64,000 bases of DNA from CBDHHC01 sp050633205 (GTDB lineage Bacteria; Pseudomonadota; Alphaproteobacteria; Rhizobiales; CBDHHC01): contig JBOEGA010000019.1 in assembly GCA_050633205.1 (NCBI GenBank), forward strand, positions 1 to 64,000. The letters run 5' to 3'. Positions within the stretch are counted from its first letter, which is position 1; every line of letters begins with the position of its first letter. The notes beneath the pieces are model-generated. The model had not been told where the DNA came from. It made no database searches and saw only the letters and a program-made list of their open reading frames with translations. Made by a program: the position numbers and the translations under genes. Positions 53,113 through 61,619 of the stretch are shown here, one piece after another.

Positions 53113-54573
53113 TTACTTGGCTACGGGAACGGCAACAAAACGCCAGTCCCCTTTGTTGTCAGCAAGCAGAAGTAATACAGACTTTCGCCCTGCCTCTTTA
53201 GCCATTGCTACCCGGTGAGCAACATCGGCTGTAGATTTCACTTCCTTTTGTGTAACCTCGACAATGACATCGCCAACTTTAATATTTCTCTCGGCTGCGA
53301 TGCTGCCTTTTTTAACATCAATAATTATAACGCCCTGAACCTTATCCTTCACATTATATTTTTTGCGAAGCGCAGCGCTTAAAGCCGTGATTCTGATCCC
53401 TTTCAGAACATTACTTACACCAGATGCATTGCGGGCAACTTTCTTCCTGGATTCATCCTCGATAAGACGGCCGATTTTGACCTTGATAGTTTTTTTCTTA
53501 CCTTTCCTCAGGATAAGAACATCAACCTCTACATCAATATCAGTTTTAGCGACGATCCTTGGCAGTGCTCTCATGGTGGTAATATCCTGATTATTAAATT
53601 TCAGGATAACATCACCGACCTGTATTCCAGATGCATCAGCAGGGCTTCCAGGTGTTATACCCGCCACCAGCGCTCCTGAAGGCGTACTCAGGCCGAGGCC
53701 TTCTGCAATTTCATCCGTCAGGGCCTGTATTCGAACACCAAGCCATCCCCTTCTCGTTTCACCATATTTTTTGAGCTGGTTAATAACGTGAACGGCTGTT
53801 TGTGACGGCACTGAAAACCCGATACCGATAGACCCGCCGGTAGGAGAAATGATTGCCGTATTAATTCCGATTACCTCGCCTTCCATATTAAACAGAGGGC
53901 CACCGGAATTACCCCGGTTGATTGCGGCATCTGTCTGGATGAACTCGTCATATGGTCCTGATTTGATATCACGCTTTTTTGCTGACACAATACCAACAGT
54001 AAGGGAACCACCAAGGCCAAATGGATTTCCAATAGCCATAACCCAGTCACCAACACGTATTTTTGACGAGTCGCCAAACTTTACTGCTTTTAAGGGTTTT
54101 TTGGGCGCAACCTTCAGAATAGCAATATCCGTCTTAGGGTCCACACCAAGTATTTTGACAACCTTTAGTTTTGTACCATCATTAAAGTTAGCAACTATTT
54201 CTTCCGCACCATCAATCACATGGTTGTTGGTAACAATGATCCCGCTTGGATCAATAACAAAACCTGAGCCTAGTGAACGAACGCGCCGTTGCTGATCCTG
54301 ACCATTAGGCCTGTTAAAAAAATCATCAAAGAACTCTTCAAATGGTGAGCCCTTAGGAACATTTGGCAGTGGTATACCCTGAGCGCCTTTTACAGTCTGA
54401 GATGTAGAAATATTAACAACTGCGTCCAGAAGAGGCTGAGCTACATCAGCTACGGATTGCGGGCCTTTGGCCTGGGCCGGATGAATAATTGCTGATACAG
54501 CAAAACAGATTATGATCAGGAAAGCTTTCAGCTGACCTATGTATTTCCCAGAATTATGAGATGCACCAAACAA
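53113..54573 (-). CDS. Do family serine endopeptidase (DegP/HtrA), copy 1
   Basis: Periplasmic chaperone-protease that degrades misfolded envelope proteins. 486 residues: signal peptide ending HPAQA (residue 35), trypsin-like domain with VTNNHVIDGAEE (His), DPKTDIAILKV (Asp) and INRGNSGGPLFN (Ser), then two PDZ domains (GIRIQ/ALTDEIAEGLG region and from ~385). The apparent start is a TTG at 54573 with AAGGA 10 bases upstream. The hflKC-degP neighbourhood is typical of alphaproteobacteria. Its stop codon abuts the ftsW frame, so degP and the cell-wall genes may share a transcript. Confidence 0.94.
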   Translation of the reverse strand: MFGASHNSGKYIGQLKAFLIIICFAVSAIIHPAQAKGPQSVADVAQPLLDAVVNISTSQTVKGAQGIPLPNVPKGSPFEEFFDDFFNRPNGQDQQRRVRSLGSGFVIDPSGIIVTNNHVIDGAEEIVANFNDGTKLKVVKILGVDPKTDIAILKVAPKKPLKAVKFGDSSKIRVGDWVMAIGNPFGLGGSLTVGIVSAKKRDIKSGPYDEFIQTDAAINRGNSGGPLFNMEGEVIGINTAIISPTGGSIGIGFSVPSQTAVHVINQLKKYGETRRGWLGVRIQALTDEIAEGLGLSTPSGALVAGITPGSPADASGIQVGDVILKFNNQDITTMRALPRIVAKTDIDVEVDVLILRKGKKKTIKVKIGRLIEDESRKKVARNASGVSNVLKGIRITALSAALRKKYNVKDKVQGVIIIDVKKGSIAAERNIKVGDVIVEVTQKEVKSTADVAHRVAMAKEAGRKSVLLLLADNKGDWRFVAVPVAK

Positions 54574-54833
54574 ACTGATTATTCCTTTTTTTGACCTGAG
54601 AGAATACGCATTTCAAGAATTCCATAATCACTCTCTATAGAATAAGAAAAAAACTGAACTGAAGCTCTGTACACGACAGCCAGTGCTATACGCCGATGAT
54701 ACGAATACGATATTACACGATAACTTAAATTCTAATAGTCTTACATTATGCCATATGTATCAGAAACATAAATCCGGAATTACTGCTTTTTTCACAAATG
54801 AAATAAATTTTTTGAGAACCTTTCCAGCGAACA

Positions 54834-54892
54834 CACCTCCCAAAAGAGGTGAAAATAAATAAGGCCCATACAAATTCATTTGCATGAGCCTT
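54834..54892 (-). terminator. Terminator region after hflC (two tandem hairpins)
   Basis: 54861-54892: AAGGCCCATACAAAT / ATTTGCATGAGCCTT, 15 bp on the minus strand with two G-U wobbles, followed by ATTTATTTT; it begins 37 bases after the hflC stop. 54834-54851: CACCTC / GAGGTG with a 6-base loop. The wobble pattern (pairs only on the minus strand) supports a function for the hflKC transcript. Confidence 0.75.
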
Positions 54893-54929
54893 AATGATTT
54901 ATAGTATTTCACCAGTCAGGAAAACCGGA

Positions 54930-55811
54930 TTATTTTTTCTCAACAGTTCCTGTTGAACTCTTCAGATATTTAAAGAACTCGCTGTCAGGTGAAAGAACAA
55001 AGCGTGTGTTTGCACCCTTAAAGCTTTCCTTGTAAGCCTGCATTGAGCGATAAAATGCAAAGAATTCAGGGTCTTTAGAAAAGGCTTCAGCGAAGATTTT
55101 GTTTCTCTCTGCTTCACCCTGACCACGAATGATACGTGCATTACGCTCTGCTTTCGCGACTATCTCAACAGCTTCACGGTCAGCCTCCGCCATAATACGG
55201 ATCTTTTCAGCTTCACCCTGAGACCGGATGGCCTGAGCTTCTGCTGCACGCTCGGAAACCATTCTCTGATAGGTATTTGTCAGAACTTTCTGGGAAAGAT
55301 CGGTTTTCCGAATACGAACATCCACAATCTCAATACCAAGATCACTGGTTGTTTCTTTCATCTTGTCACGAATCTCAACCATCATTCTTGCACGGTCTTC
55401 AGTCAGGGCAGCACGGAATGAGCGCTTACCATAAACCTCACGAAGAATACCGTTAAGCTGTCTGTCAATACGAAGGTTGGCTTTAACAGGGTCTGCACTC
55501 AATGTTTCACGAAACTTCTGTACATCAGAAATCCGGTACATTGTGATTGCATCCACTTCGAAGATACTGTCGTCATTAACATATACTTCAAGGTCTTTGC
55601 TTTCCTTGTACAAAATCCGTTTGTCAATAAACAGAACCTGATCCCATGGAAGCTTGAACTTCAATCCAGCTTCAGGGTACTGCTTTTGAACTTTACCAAA
55701 ACGGATAACCAGTGCTGTCTTGCTCTCATCTACGATGAATATACAGAAATATGTCGTAAGCACCAGGCCGGCAAGGATTACAATAAATAATCCAGTCAGA
55801 AAACTACGCAT
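54930..55811 (-). CDS. hflC: Protease modulator HflC
   Basis: Band-7/SPFH membrane protein that with HflK forms a periplasmic-side cage around the FtsH protease and limits its action. 293 residues: N-terminal signal anchor (residues ~5-28), SPFH domain (ALVIRFGKVQKQYPEAGLKFKLP), GIEIVDVRIRKTDLSQKV, a coiled-coil (AQAIRSQGEAEKIRIMAEAD) and FYRSMQAYKESF. Starts inside the hflK stop (one-base overlap). Confidence 0.95.
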   Translation of the reverse strand: MRSFLTGLFIVILAGLVLTTYFCIFIVDESKTALVIRFGKVQKQYPEAGLKFKLPWDQVLFIDKRILYKESKDLEVYVNDDSIFEVDAITMYRISDVQKFRETLSADPVKANLRIDRQLNGILREVYGKRSFRAALTEDRARMMVEIRDKMKETTSDLGIEIVDVRIRKTDLSQKVLTNTYQRMVSERAAEAQAIRSQGEAEKIRIMAEADREAVEIVAKAERNARIIRGQGEAERNKIFAEAFSKDPEFFAFYRSMQAYKESFKGANTRFVLSPDSEFFKYLKSSTGTVEKK

Positions 55812-56881
55812 TATTGACCTCCTCTTCTCTGGTTATTAAGCTCTGATAATGGCAGGTAAGGAACTACTCCAGACTTACCATTCTGCTCAATAATGACTTT
55901 ATTTGCATTACTAAGAACATCCTGAATCGTATTCAGGTAAAGCCACTTGCGTGTTACGTCTTTGGCTTTGGCATATTGTTCATAGACTGATAGAAAACGC
56001 TTGGCCTCACCTTCTGCTTCAGCAACGACCTTGGCTTTGCCACCTTTTGCGTCCTCAACCTGCTTGGAAGCACCACCGCGGGCTTGACCAAGAACAGTTT
56101 CTCTGTGCTTGTTTGCTTCCTGTATTGATTTGGATTTATCCTGCTTGGCTTTTTGCACATCCTGGAAAGCATCTTTCACTTCTTCAGGAGGGGCAACCGC
56201 ATTCAGAACCACGTCACGAATAAGAATACCGGATTTATATCTGTCCAGTGTCTTCTGGATGATATCCTTAACCTGGTTTCTGATAACATTCTTATCAGTT
56301 GTTCTTACTTTTTCAGCAGGTGTTCTTGCTACAATCTCACGAATAGCACTATCCGCAACAATGCGCACAAGTCTGTCTGGTGCCTGAGTCTCAAACAGAT
56401 ATTGTTGAGCATCAGTCACACGCCACAGAACAGTAAAACTGATATCAACAAGGTTCAGATCGCCTGAAAGCATTACACTTTCACGACCTTGAGGAAAAGT
56501 ATCAGTATTCTGAGAGGTAAATTTTACAATTGTTAGCGTATCAATTGGCCAGATAACAAATTTCAGACCACCATCTATATAAGTCTTGTGATATTTGCCA
56601 AATCTTTTAACAACACCACGCTCATCAGGCTGGATCGTATAAAAACTGTTAGCTGCCCAGATACCAAGTGCCGCAACAATGACAATCAGCCATATCAGGC
56701 CACCGCCACCGCCGGGCATTGCCTGTTTGAATTTATCCTGACTGCGTTTAAGCAGATCTTCCAGATCAGGTGGCTTGTTTCCGCCACCGCCGCCAGAACC
56801 GCCGCCTTGAGGTCCTTGCCCCCAAGGGCCGCCTCCGCCGCCTTTCCAGCCGCCACCACCATTTTGATTGTTCCAAGGCAT
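55811..56881 (-). CDS. hflK: FtsH protease activity modulator HflK
   Basis: Partner of HflC in the FtsH regulatory complex. 356 residues: a glycine-rich, disordered cytoplasmic N-terminus (GGGGWKGGGGGPWGQGPQ), one transmembrane segment (LIWLIVIVAALGIWAANSF, near 63-81), SPFH domain (DERGVVKRFGKYHKTYIDGG), then an alpha-helical part with ARGGASKQVEDAKGGKA. GGGGAA precedes the ATG by 6 bases. First gene of hflKC, with a candidate promoter near 57.1 kb. Confidence 0.95.
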   Translation of the reverse strand: MPWNNQNGGGGWKGGGGGPWGQGPQGGGSGGGGGNKPPDLEDLLKRSQDKFKQAMPGGGGGLIWLIVIVAALGIWAANSFYTIQPDERGVVKRFGKYHKTYIDGGLKFVIWPIDTLTIVKFTSQNTDTFPQGRESVMLSGDLNLVDISFTVLWRVTDAQQYLFETQAPDRLVRIVADSAIREIVARTPAEKVRTTDKNVIRNQVKDIIQKTLDRYKSGILIRDVVLNAVAPPEEVKDAFQDVQKAKQDKSKSIQEANKHRETVLGQARGGASKQVEDAKGGKAKVVAEAEGEAKRFLSVYEQYAKAKDVTRKWLYLNTIQDVLSNANKVIIEQNGKSGVVPYLPLSELNNQRRGGQ

Positions 56882-57083
56882 ATATTTTATTCCCCAGGTG
56901 TTTTTAAGAATTTAAAGTTACAGTCAGCCGCCAGGCCAACCAAAGTCGTTCAATTAATATGTATGGAAGAAAAACTTCACATTCACACAGATTAGATTTT
57001 TATGATCCAGATACAGACTATTTAGCTTGAAAAGTTTTTCTCAGACCAAAAAAACTATTAAAACCAACAAACAATCCGCAAAA

Positions 57084-57158
57084 TGCCCTGCCCCGTGTAT
57101 ATAGGACACCAGCACCAATGGTGCAATGTATTGACAAGGGTACAGGGCAGGTTTTTTT
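57084..57158 (+). terminator. Structured element with terminator-like 3' end in the hflK-adhC interval
   Basis: TGCCCTG...CAGGGCA (57084-57090, 57143-57149), extended by CCC/GGG across a 2-base bulge, encloses two small hairpins, GTGT-(7)-ACAC and GCACC-AAT-GGTGC, and ends in G-T7. On the minus strand it may act as terminator for adhC (only T4 there). It also overlaps the putative hflK promoter. Confidence 0.45.
57098..57126 (-). promoter_or_regulatory. Putative hflK promoter
   Basis: On the minus strand TTGCAC (57126-57121) and TATATA (57103-57098) are separated by 17 bases. It would give a leader of about 210 bases before hflK. The spacer contains the GGTGC arm of a small hairpin. Confidence 0.4.
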
Positions 57159-57217
57159 AGGGTCAGGACAAAGTTTCAGAAATCCCTGACGAAAAGGTTA
57201 ATAAAGGTCTGAATTAT

Positions 57218-58327
57218 CTAAAAAACTACTACCGACCGTATCGATTTGCCCTCATGCATTAAATCAAAAGCCTTATTGATTTCCTCCAGAGGCATAACAT
57301 CGGTAATCAAATCGTCAATATTAATTCGACCATCCATATACCAGTCAACAATTTTTGGAACATCAGTCCGCCCTCTGGCACCACCAAAGGCTGTACCCTT
57401 CCAGGTTTTACCGGTTACAAGCTGAAACGGCCTTGTGCTGATTTCCTCACCGGCACCTGCAACACCAATAATTACAGATTCACCCCAGCCCTTGTGACTC
57501 GATTCCAGCGCCTGCCGCATGGTCTCAGGCCGACCAATACATTCAAAACTGTAATCAGCGCCACCATCGGTCAATTCCATAAGATGTCCGACCAGATCTC
57601 CACTGACATCATTGGGGTTCACAAAATCAGTCATACCAAACTGTTTGGCAAGAGCAGCCTTGGAAGGATTAATATCAACCCCAACAATCTTCTTGGCTCC
57701 GACAAGTCTGGCCCCCTGAACGACATTCAGGCCAATTCCACCTAACCCAAAAACAATGACATTACTGTTCGGCTCAACTTTCGCGGTATTCAGCACAGCA
57801 CCAAGTCCTGTCGTCACACCACAGCCAATATAACAGACCTTTTCCAGAGGAGCGTCTTTTCTGATCTTCGCCAGCGCAATCTCGGGCACAACCGTGTAAT
57901 TGGAAAAGGTTGAAGTCCCCATATAATGATAAACAGGTGAACCGTTGCGGGAAAAACGGCTTTTGCCATCAGGCATTACACCTTTACCCTGCGTTTCACG
58001 AACTGCCTGGCACAGATTGGTTTTAGGGTGGAGACAATACTCACATTCCCGGCATTCAGGAACATAAAGCGGTATCACATGATCACCAACAGCTATACTT
58101 TTGACATTTTTGCCGACTTCTACGACAACTCCAGCCCCCTCATGCCCCAGAACAGACGGGAAAATACCTTCAGGGTCCTTCCCGGAAAGAGTATATGCAT
58201 CAGTATGGCAAACACCTGTCGCCTTTAACTCAACAAGAACCTCACCGTCTGAAGGACCTTCCAGATCGATCTCTTCAATAACCAATGGCTTTCCGGGTTC
58301 CAACGCCAATGCAGCTCTGGTTTTCAT
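57218..58327 (-). CDS. frmA: S-(hydroxymethyl)glutathione dehydrogenase / class III alcohol dehydrogenase
   Basis: NAD- and zinc-dependent enzyme that oxidises the formaldehyde-glutathione adduct; it can also reduce S-nitrosoglutathione. 369 residues from ATG 58327 (GAGGA 6 bases upstream; ATG 58333 is an alternative). Catalytic zinc: GVCHTDAYTLSG and GHEGAG; structural zinc: PECRECEYCLHPKTNLC, all four cysteines present. The class III signatures are IGCGVTTGLGAVLNTAKVEP and GLGGIGLNVVQGARLVGA. No FrmR-type repressor or esterase gene is adjacent. Confidence 0.95.
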   Translation of the reverse strand: MKTRAALALEPGKPLVIEEIDLEGPSDGEVLVELKATGVCHTDAYTLSGKDPEGIFPSVLGHEGAGVVVEVGKNVKSIAVGDHVIPLYVPECRECEYCLHPKTNLCQAVRETQGKGVMPDGKSRFSRNGSPVYHYMGTSTFSNYTVVPEIALAKIRKDAPLEKVCYIGCGVTTGLGAVLNTAKVEPNSNVIVFGLGGIGLNVVQGARLVGAKKIVGVDINPSKAALAKQFGMTDFVNPNDVSGDLVGHLMELTDGGADYSFECIGRPETMRQALESSHKGWGESVIIGVAGAGEEISTRPFQLVTGKTWKGTAFGGARGRTDVPKIVDWYMDGRINIDDLITDVMPLEEINKAFDLMHEGKSIRSVVVF

Positions 58328-58460
58328 ATGCATTCCTCTCTTGATTTCCGCAAATTCCGATTTATATCGGGTACCCTATCATGTTTAGTAATTCTTTTAA
58401 CGAAAAGAGGTCAGAAGTGTGGAGAAACAGGCATTATTAATCAAATTACTGACAAAGCAT

Positions 58461-58500
58461 AAAAAGAAAGCGCCCCATTACTGAAAATGAAGCGCTTTCT
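58461..58500 (-). terminator. Terminator of the lipoprotein gene at 58.5 kb
   Basis: AGAAAGCGC / GCGCTTTCT (58465-58473, 58492-58500) with an inner CATT/AATG stem; on the minus strand it runs into TTTTTATG, about 30 bases after the stop of the 58529-58948 gene. Confidence 0.8.
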
Positions 58501-58528
58501 ATGTGTATTAAACTGAAATTATTTTATT

Positions 58529-58948
58529 TCAGGAAAGTTTAGTAACCCATCCGGAGAGAGCTGATTTCTGCTCTACACCATTTGCATCACGCAACCGTTT
58601 GAACTTAACCTTGCAGTTTTCGCGTATTGCAGCACGTTCAAGGGCTTCAAACCTGTATTTAATCTGCCCCAGTTCAGCTGATGGCTCTGCACCACCCCGT
58701 TGCGCCGTCAATGCTATAGGCCAGACAATTACCGAGCTATTTACAGACTGCTCACTGGCAATTCCTGATACCTGCTGGGCCTGACGTGTCAGAATTCTTG
58801 CCTCATCAGCAACCTGACTACACTCAAGCGTTTCATATAAAATAGGCGATACATAACTGACTGGCTGAGGAACATGCGCCCCGCCGCCGGCACATCCTGC
58901 CAAAGTCGCCGCCAACAATAATCCTGTGATAACTTTTACGAAGTGCAT
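58529..58948 (-). CDS. Predicted small lipoprotein of unknown function
   Basis: A 139-residue exported protein whose signal (VITGLLLAATLAGC) ends in a lipobox with Cys19. The mature part begins Gly/Pro-rich and then contains LECSQVADEARILTRQAQQVSGIASEQ, SVIVWPIAL and KYRFEALERAAIRENCK, an amphipathic helical pattern with two cysteines that may form a disulfide. Similar small lipoproteins occur widely in alphaproteobacteria but I cannot name a family. Divergent from the second Do-type protease gene. Confidence 0.7.
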   Translation of the reverse strand: MHFVKVITGLLLAATLAGCAGGGAHVPQPVSYVSPILYETLECSQVADEARILTRQAQQVSGIASEQSVNSSVIVWPIALTAQRGGAEPSAELGQIKYRFEALERAAIRENCKVKFKRLRDANGVEQKSALSGWVTKLS

Positions 58949-59348
58949 ATCTACACCCCCGCTGTTTAATTGTGTTTCCCGATCATTCTGAGATGATCCC
59001 CCGGTTCCACCAGATACGGGCCCTTTCTTTTGAAGGCCTGCGAGAACCTGCAGCCAGATAATCAGATTCTCTCTTCATAACAGCCTCCCCAGGATGGCTT
59101 ATTCACATAATGCACAGGGCTTTTTTCATGTAGATATTACACTGTGTTCCATACGACACAAATTCCATACGAGAAACTCAAAACCTTCCCCATTGCATAG
59201 GATGGCAATGGTGCTCAGGTAGTAAAACCGGGCCCGACCTTACGAAAATTTAATTTATCTGCAACTGTGTTGTAAGGAGATGCCACCTATATTCCAATCA
59301 AGAATGATTATGGATCATTGTAGGATTCCTATAGGAGATGCACACCAG
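58949..59348. other. Divergent control region of the lipoprotein and protease genes
   Basis: About 400 bases without a gene. TTCCATACGA occurs twice as a direct repeat (59147-59156, 59163-59172), 16 bases apart, roughly 180-200 bases before the protease start. CATTGC/GCAATG forms a small inverted repeat near 59190-59215, and CCCCATTG in the same place resembles a heat-shock sigma factor -10, but no matching -35 is seen. Confidence 0.35.
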
Positions 59349-60845
59349 ATGTTGAAGGAAAACAAGACATTGTCAAATATGCAGACTGCGTCAGACAAAC
59401 GTAAATGGAAGAAAACTGCTCTGTTCGCTATGGCAGGCGCAGCAACATTGGGACTTGCAAGCCTGCAACTCGCAGATGGTATCTCTTCTGCCAAAGCAGA
59501 CCCCAAAGCAACAACAGGCCAGAGCGTTCCATTGGGATATGCGCCAATAAGCTTTGCCGACCTGGCTGCAAAAGTAAAACCTGCTGTCGTAAGCATCAAC
59601 GTAAAAAGCGGCGGTAAAAGCAACAGACAACTGCCAAAAATCCCGAAAGAACTTTTTAAGCACTTTGGTATTCCGCGCGGGGGGCAGTTACCTCCAAGCC
59701 GGGCACAGGGATCAGGCTTTATCGTTTCTGAAGAGGGTTTTGTCGTAACCAACAATCATGTGGTTGAAAAAGGTGTGGAAATTACTGTCACATTTGAAAA
59801 TGGCGATACTCTTCCGGCAAAGCTGATAGGAAGTGACCCTCGTACAGATCTGGCACTATTGAAGATTACCAAAAAAGGCAAATATCCGACAGTTAAATTC
59901 GCGGAAAAAGCTGCACGCGTTGGTGACTGGGTTCTTGCTGTTGGTAACCCGTTTGGACTTGGCGGCACTGTAACTGCTGGTATCGTTTCCGCTAAAAACC
60001 GCAACATCGGCTCAGGACCATATGACTATCTTCAAATTGATGCTGCAGTGAACCGTGGCAACTCCGGTGGCCCTGCATTTAACCTTGCCGGCGAAGTCGT
60101 TGGTGTAAATACCGCTATTTTCAGCCCTTCCGGCGGTAATGTTGGCATCGCCTTTGCTGTTCCGGCGACATTGACGAAAAAAGTTATAGAACAACTGAAG
60201 CAGTCAGGTTCTGTTAGCCGTGGCTGGTTGGGTGTACATATTCAGACTGTAAGTGAAGATATTGCTGAAGGTCTGGGCATGGAAAAAGCATATGGCGCGA
60301 TCGTAACCAAAGTTACAAAAGGCGGCCCTGCAGATAAATCTGACCTGAAAAACGGCGATGTCATCATCAATGTAAACGGTTCAGAAATCAAGGACTCCAG
60401 AGATCTTGCAAGAAAAATTGCTGCCCTTCCTCCAAAACAGGATGCCAATCTGATTGTATTCCGTGACGGCAAGGAAAAACCGATCACTGTGAAACTTGGC
60501 CTGTTCCCTAACAACAGACAGTTTGCCCGTCTGCAAAGCGGTCAGGAACTGGGTGAAGAGCTTGATGATCTTGGTCTGACTCTGGCACCGGCGAACAGCC
60601 GTCCGGGCAAAGACAAAGAAGGCGTTGTCATTACAGAAGTAGCGCCCGGCTCTGCAGCTCTTGAAAAAGGCCTGAAAGCTGGTGACGTTATCCTGAAAGC
60701 GGGCAGATCAACGGTTAACCAGCCGGATGATGTGATTAAAGCAATCTCGGCAGCTAAAAAAGCTGGGCAGCCAAGCATTCTGCTTTACATCAAATCAGGT
60801 GATCGCCGCAGCTTTGTAGCTGTATCCCTGAAAAAAGCCAGTTAA
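59349..60845 (+). CDS. degP: Do family serine endopeptidase (DegP/HtrA), copy 2
   Basis: Periplasmic protease-chaperone, 498 residues from ATG 59349 (AGGAG 11 bases upstream); the open frame starts at 59280, but its first 23 codons look like leader. A signal-type hydrophobic stretch (TALFAMAGAATLGLASLQLA) is followed by the protease domain with VTNNHVVEKG (His), DPRTDLALLKI (Asp) and VNRGNSGGPAFN (Ser), then two PDZ domains (HIQTVSEDIAEGLGMEKAYG and the last ~90 residues). It is followed by an OmpR-type two-component pair, a frequent alphaproteobacterial arrangement that suggests envelope-stress control. Paralogue of the 53.1-kb gene. Confidence 0.95.
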   Translation: MLKENKTLSNMQTASDKRKWKKTALFAMAGAATLGLASLQLADGISSAKADPKATTGQSVPLGYAPISFADLAAKVKPAVVSINVKSGGKSNRQLPKIPKELFKHFGIPRGGQLPPSRAQGSGFIVSEEGFVVTNNHVVEKGVEITVTFENGDTLPAKLIGSDPRTDLALLKITKKGKYPTVKFAEKAARVGDWVLAVGNPFGLGGTVTAGIVSAKNRNIGSGPYDYLQIDAAVNRGNSGGPAFNLAGEVVGVNTAIFSPSGGNVGIAFAVPATLTKKVIEQLKQSGSVSRGWLGVHIQTVSEDIAEGLGMEKAYGAIVTKVTKGGPADKSDLKNGDVIINVNGSEIKDSRDLARKIAALPPKQDANLIVFRDGKEKPITVKLGLFPNNRQFARLQSGQELGEELDDLGLTLAPANSRPGKDKEGVVITEVAPGSAALEKGLKAGDVILKAGRSTVNQPDDVIKAISAAKKAGQPSILLYIKSGDRRSFVAVSLKKAS

Positions 60846-60859
60846 TAAAAATACATAAT

Positions 60860-60891
60860 GAGTATGGCGCGGTAGATATTGCGCCATACTC
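60860..60891 (+). terminator. Terminator after degP
   Basis: A perfect 11-bp inverted repeat GAGTATGGCGC / GCGCCATACTC with a 10-base loop and a CTTCTATT tail, 15 bases after the stop codon. The short T-run makes it likely a partial terminator, allowing some read-through into the regulator gene. Confidence 0.7.
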
Positions 60892-60938
60892 CTTCTATTA
60901 TACTCTGATATCTTGAATTCATATAAAGACTATAGCCC

Positions 60939-61619
60939 ATGCGCATACTCATCATAGAAGATGACAAGGAAATGTCTGCCTTTCTCGTGAAGGCCTTCAG
61001 GGAAAGCGGCCATCAGGCCGATGCGGAATGGGATGGTGAAGCAGGCCTGGCAGCAGCCAGAAATGACAACTATGATGTTCTCATCATTGATCGAATGCTT
61101 CCCAAAATGAATGGTCTCACAATCATCGAAACACTCCGCTCGGAAGACAATCAGACCCCGGCACTCATTCTCAGTGCACTGGGAGAAGTCGATGACCGTG
61201 TTACTGGCCTGAGAGCCGGAGGTGATGACTATCTGACAAAACCCTATGCCTTTTCAGAACTGCTTGCCCGTATTGAAGTTCTGGCAAGAAGACAGCGCCC
61301 GGAAGAAGCCAACACACGCTATGTCGTAGCTGATCTCGTGCTCGATAGACTGGCCCATAAAGTCAGCCGTGGCTCGGAAACTATCCTGCTCCAGCCCAGA
61401 GAATATCGCCTGCTGGAATATCTCATGAAATATGCTGATCAGGTCGTAACACGAACCATGCTTCTTGAAAATGTATGGGACTACCATTTTGACCCTCAGA
61501 CAAATGTAATTGATGTACATATTTCCAGGCTGCGCTCGAAGATAGATAAAAACTTCGACAAGCCATTGCTGCACACCATTCGCGGCGCGGGGTATATGGT
61601 CAGTGACAGCTCTGTATAA
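60939..61619 (+). CDS. OmpR/PhoB family response regulator
   Basis: A 226-residue two-component regulator. The receiver domain has Asp51 in DVLIIDRMLPKMNGLTII, the acidic pair in IIEDDKE, and LTKPYAFSEL (Lys near 101). The C-terminal winged helix (~130-222) includes LLQPREYRLLEYLMKYADQ and NVIDVHISRLRSKID. It overlaps the kinase gene by 17 bases, so the two proteins are almost certainly partners. DNA target unknown; the preceding degP gene is a plausible member of its regulon. Confidence 0.95.
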   Translation: MRILIIEDDKEMSAFLVKAFRESGHQADAEWDGEAGLAAARNDNYDVLIIDRMLPKMNGLTIIETLRSEDNQTPALILSALGEVDDRVTGLRAGGDDYLTKPYAFSELLARIEVLARRQRPEEANTRYVVADLVLDRLAHKVSRGSETILLQPREYRLLEYLMKYADQVVTRTMLLENVWDYHFDPQTNVIDVHISRLRSKIDKNFDKPLLHTIRGAGYMVSDSSV

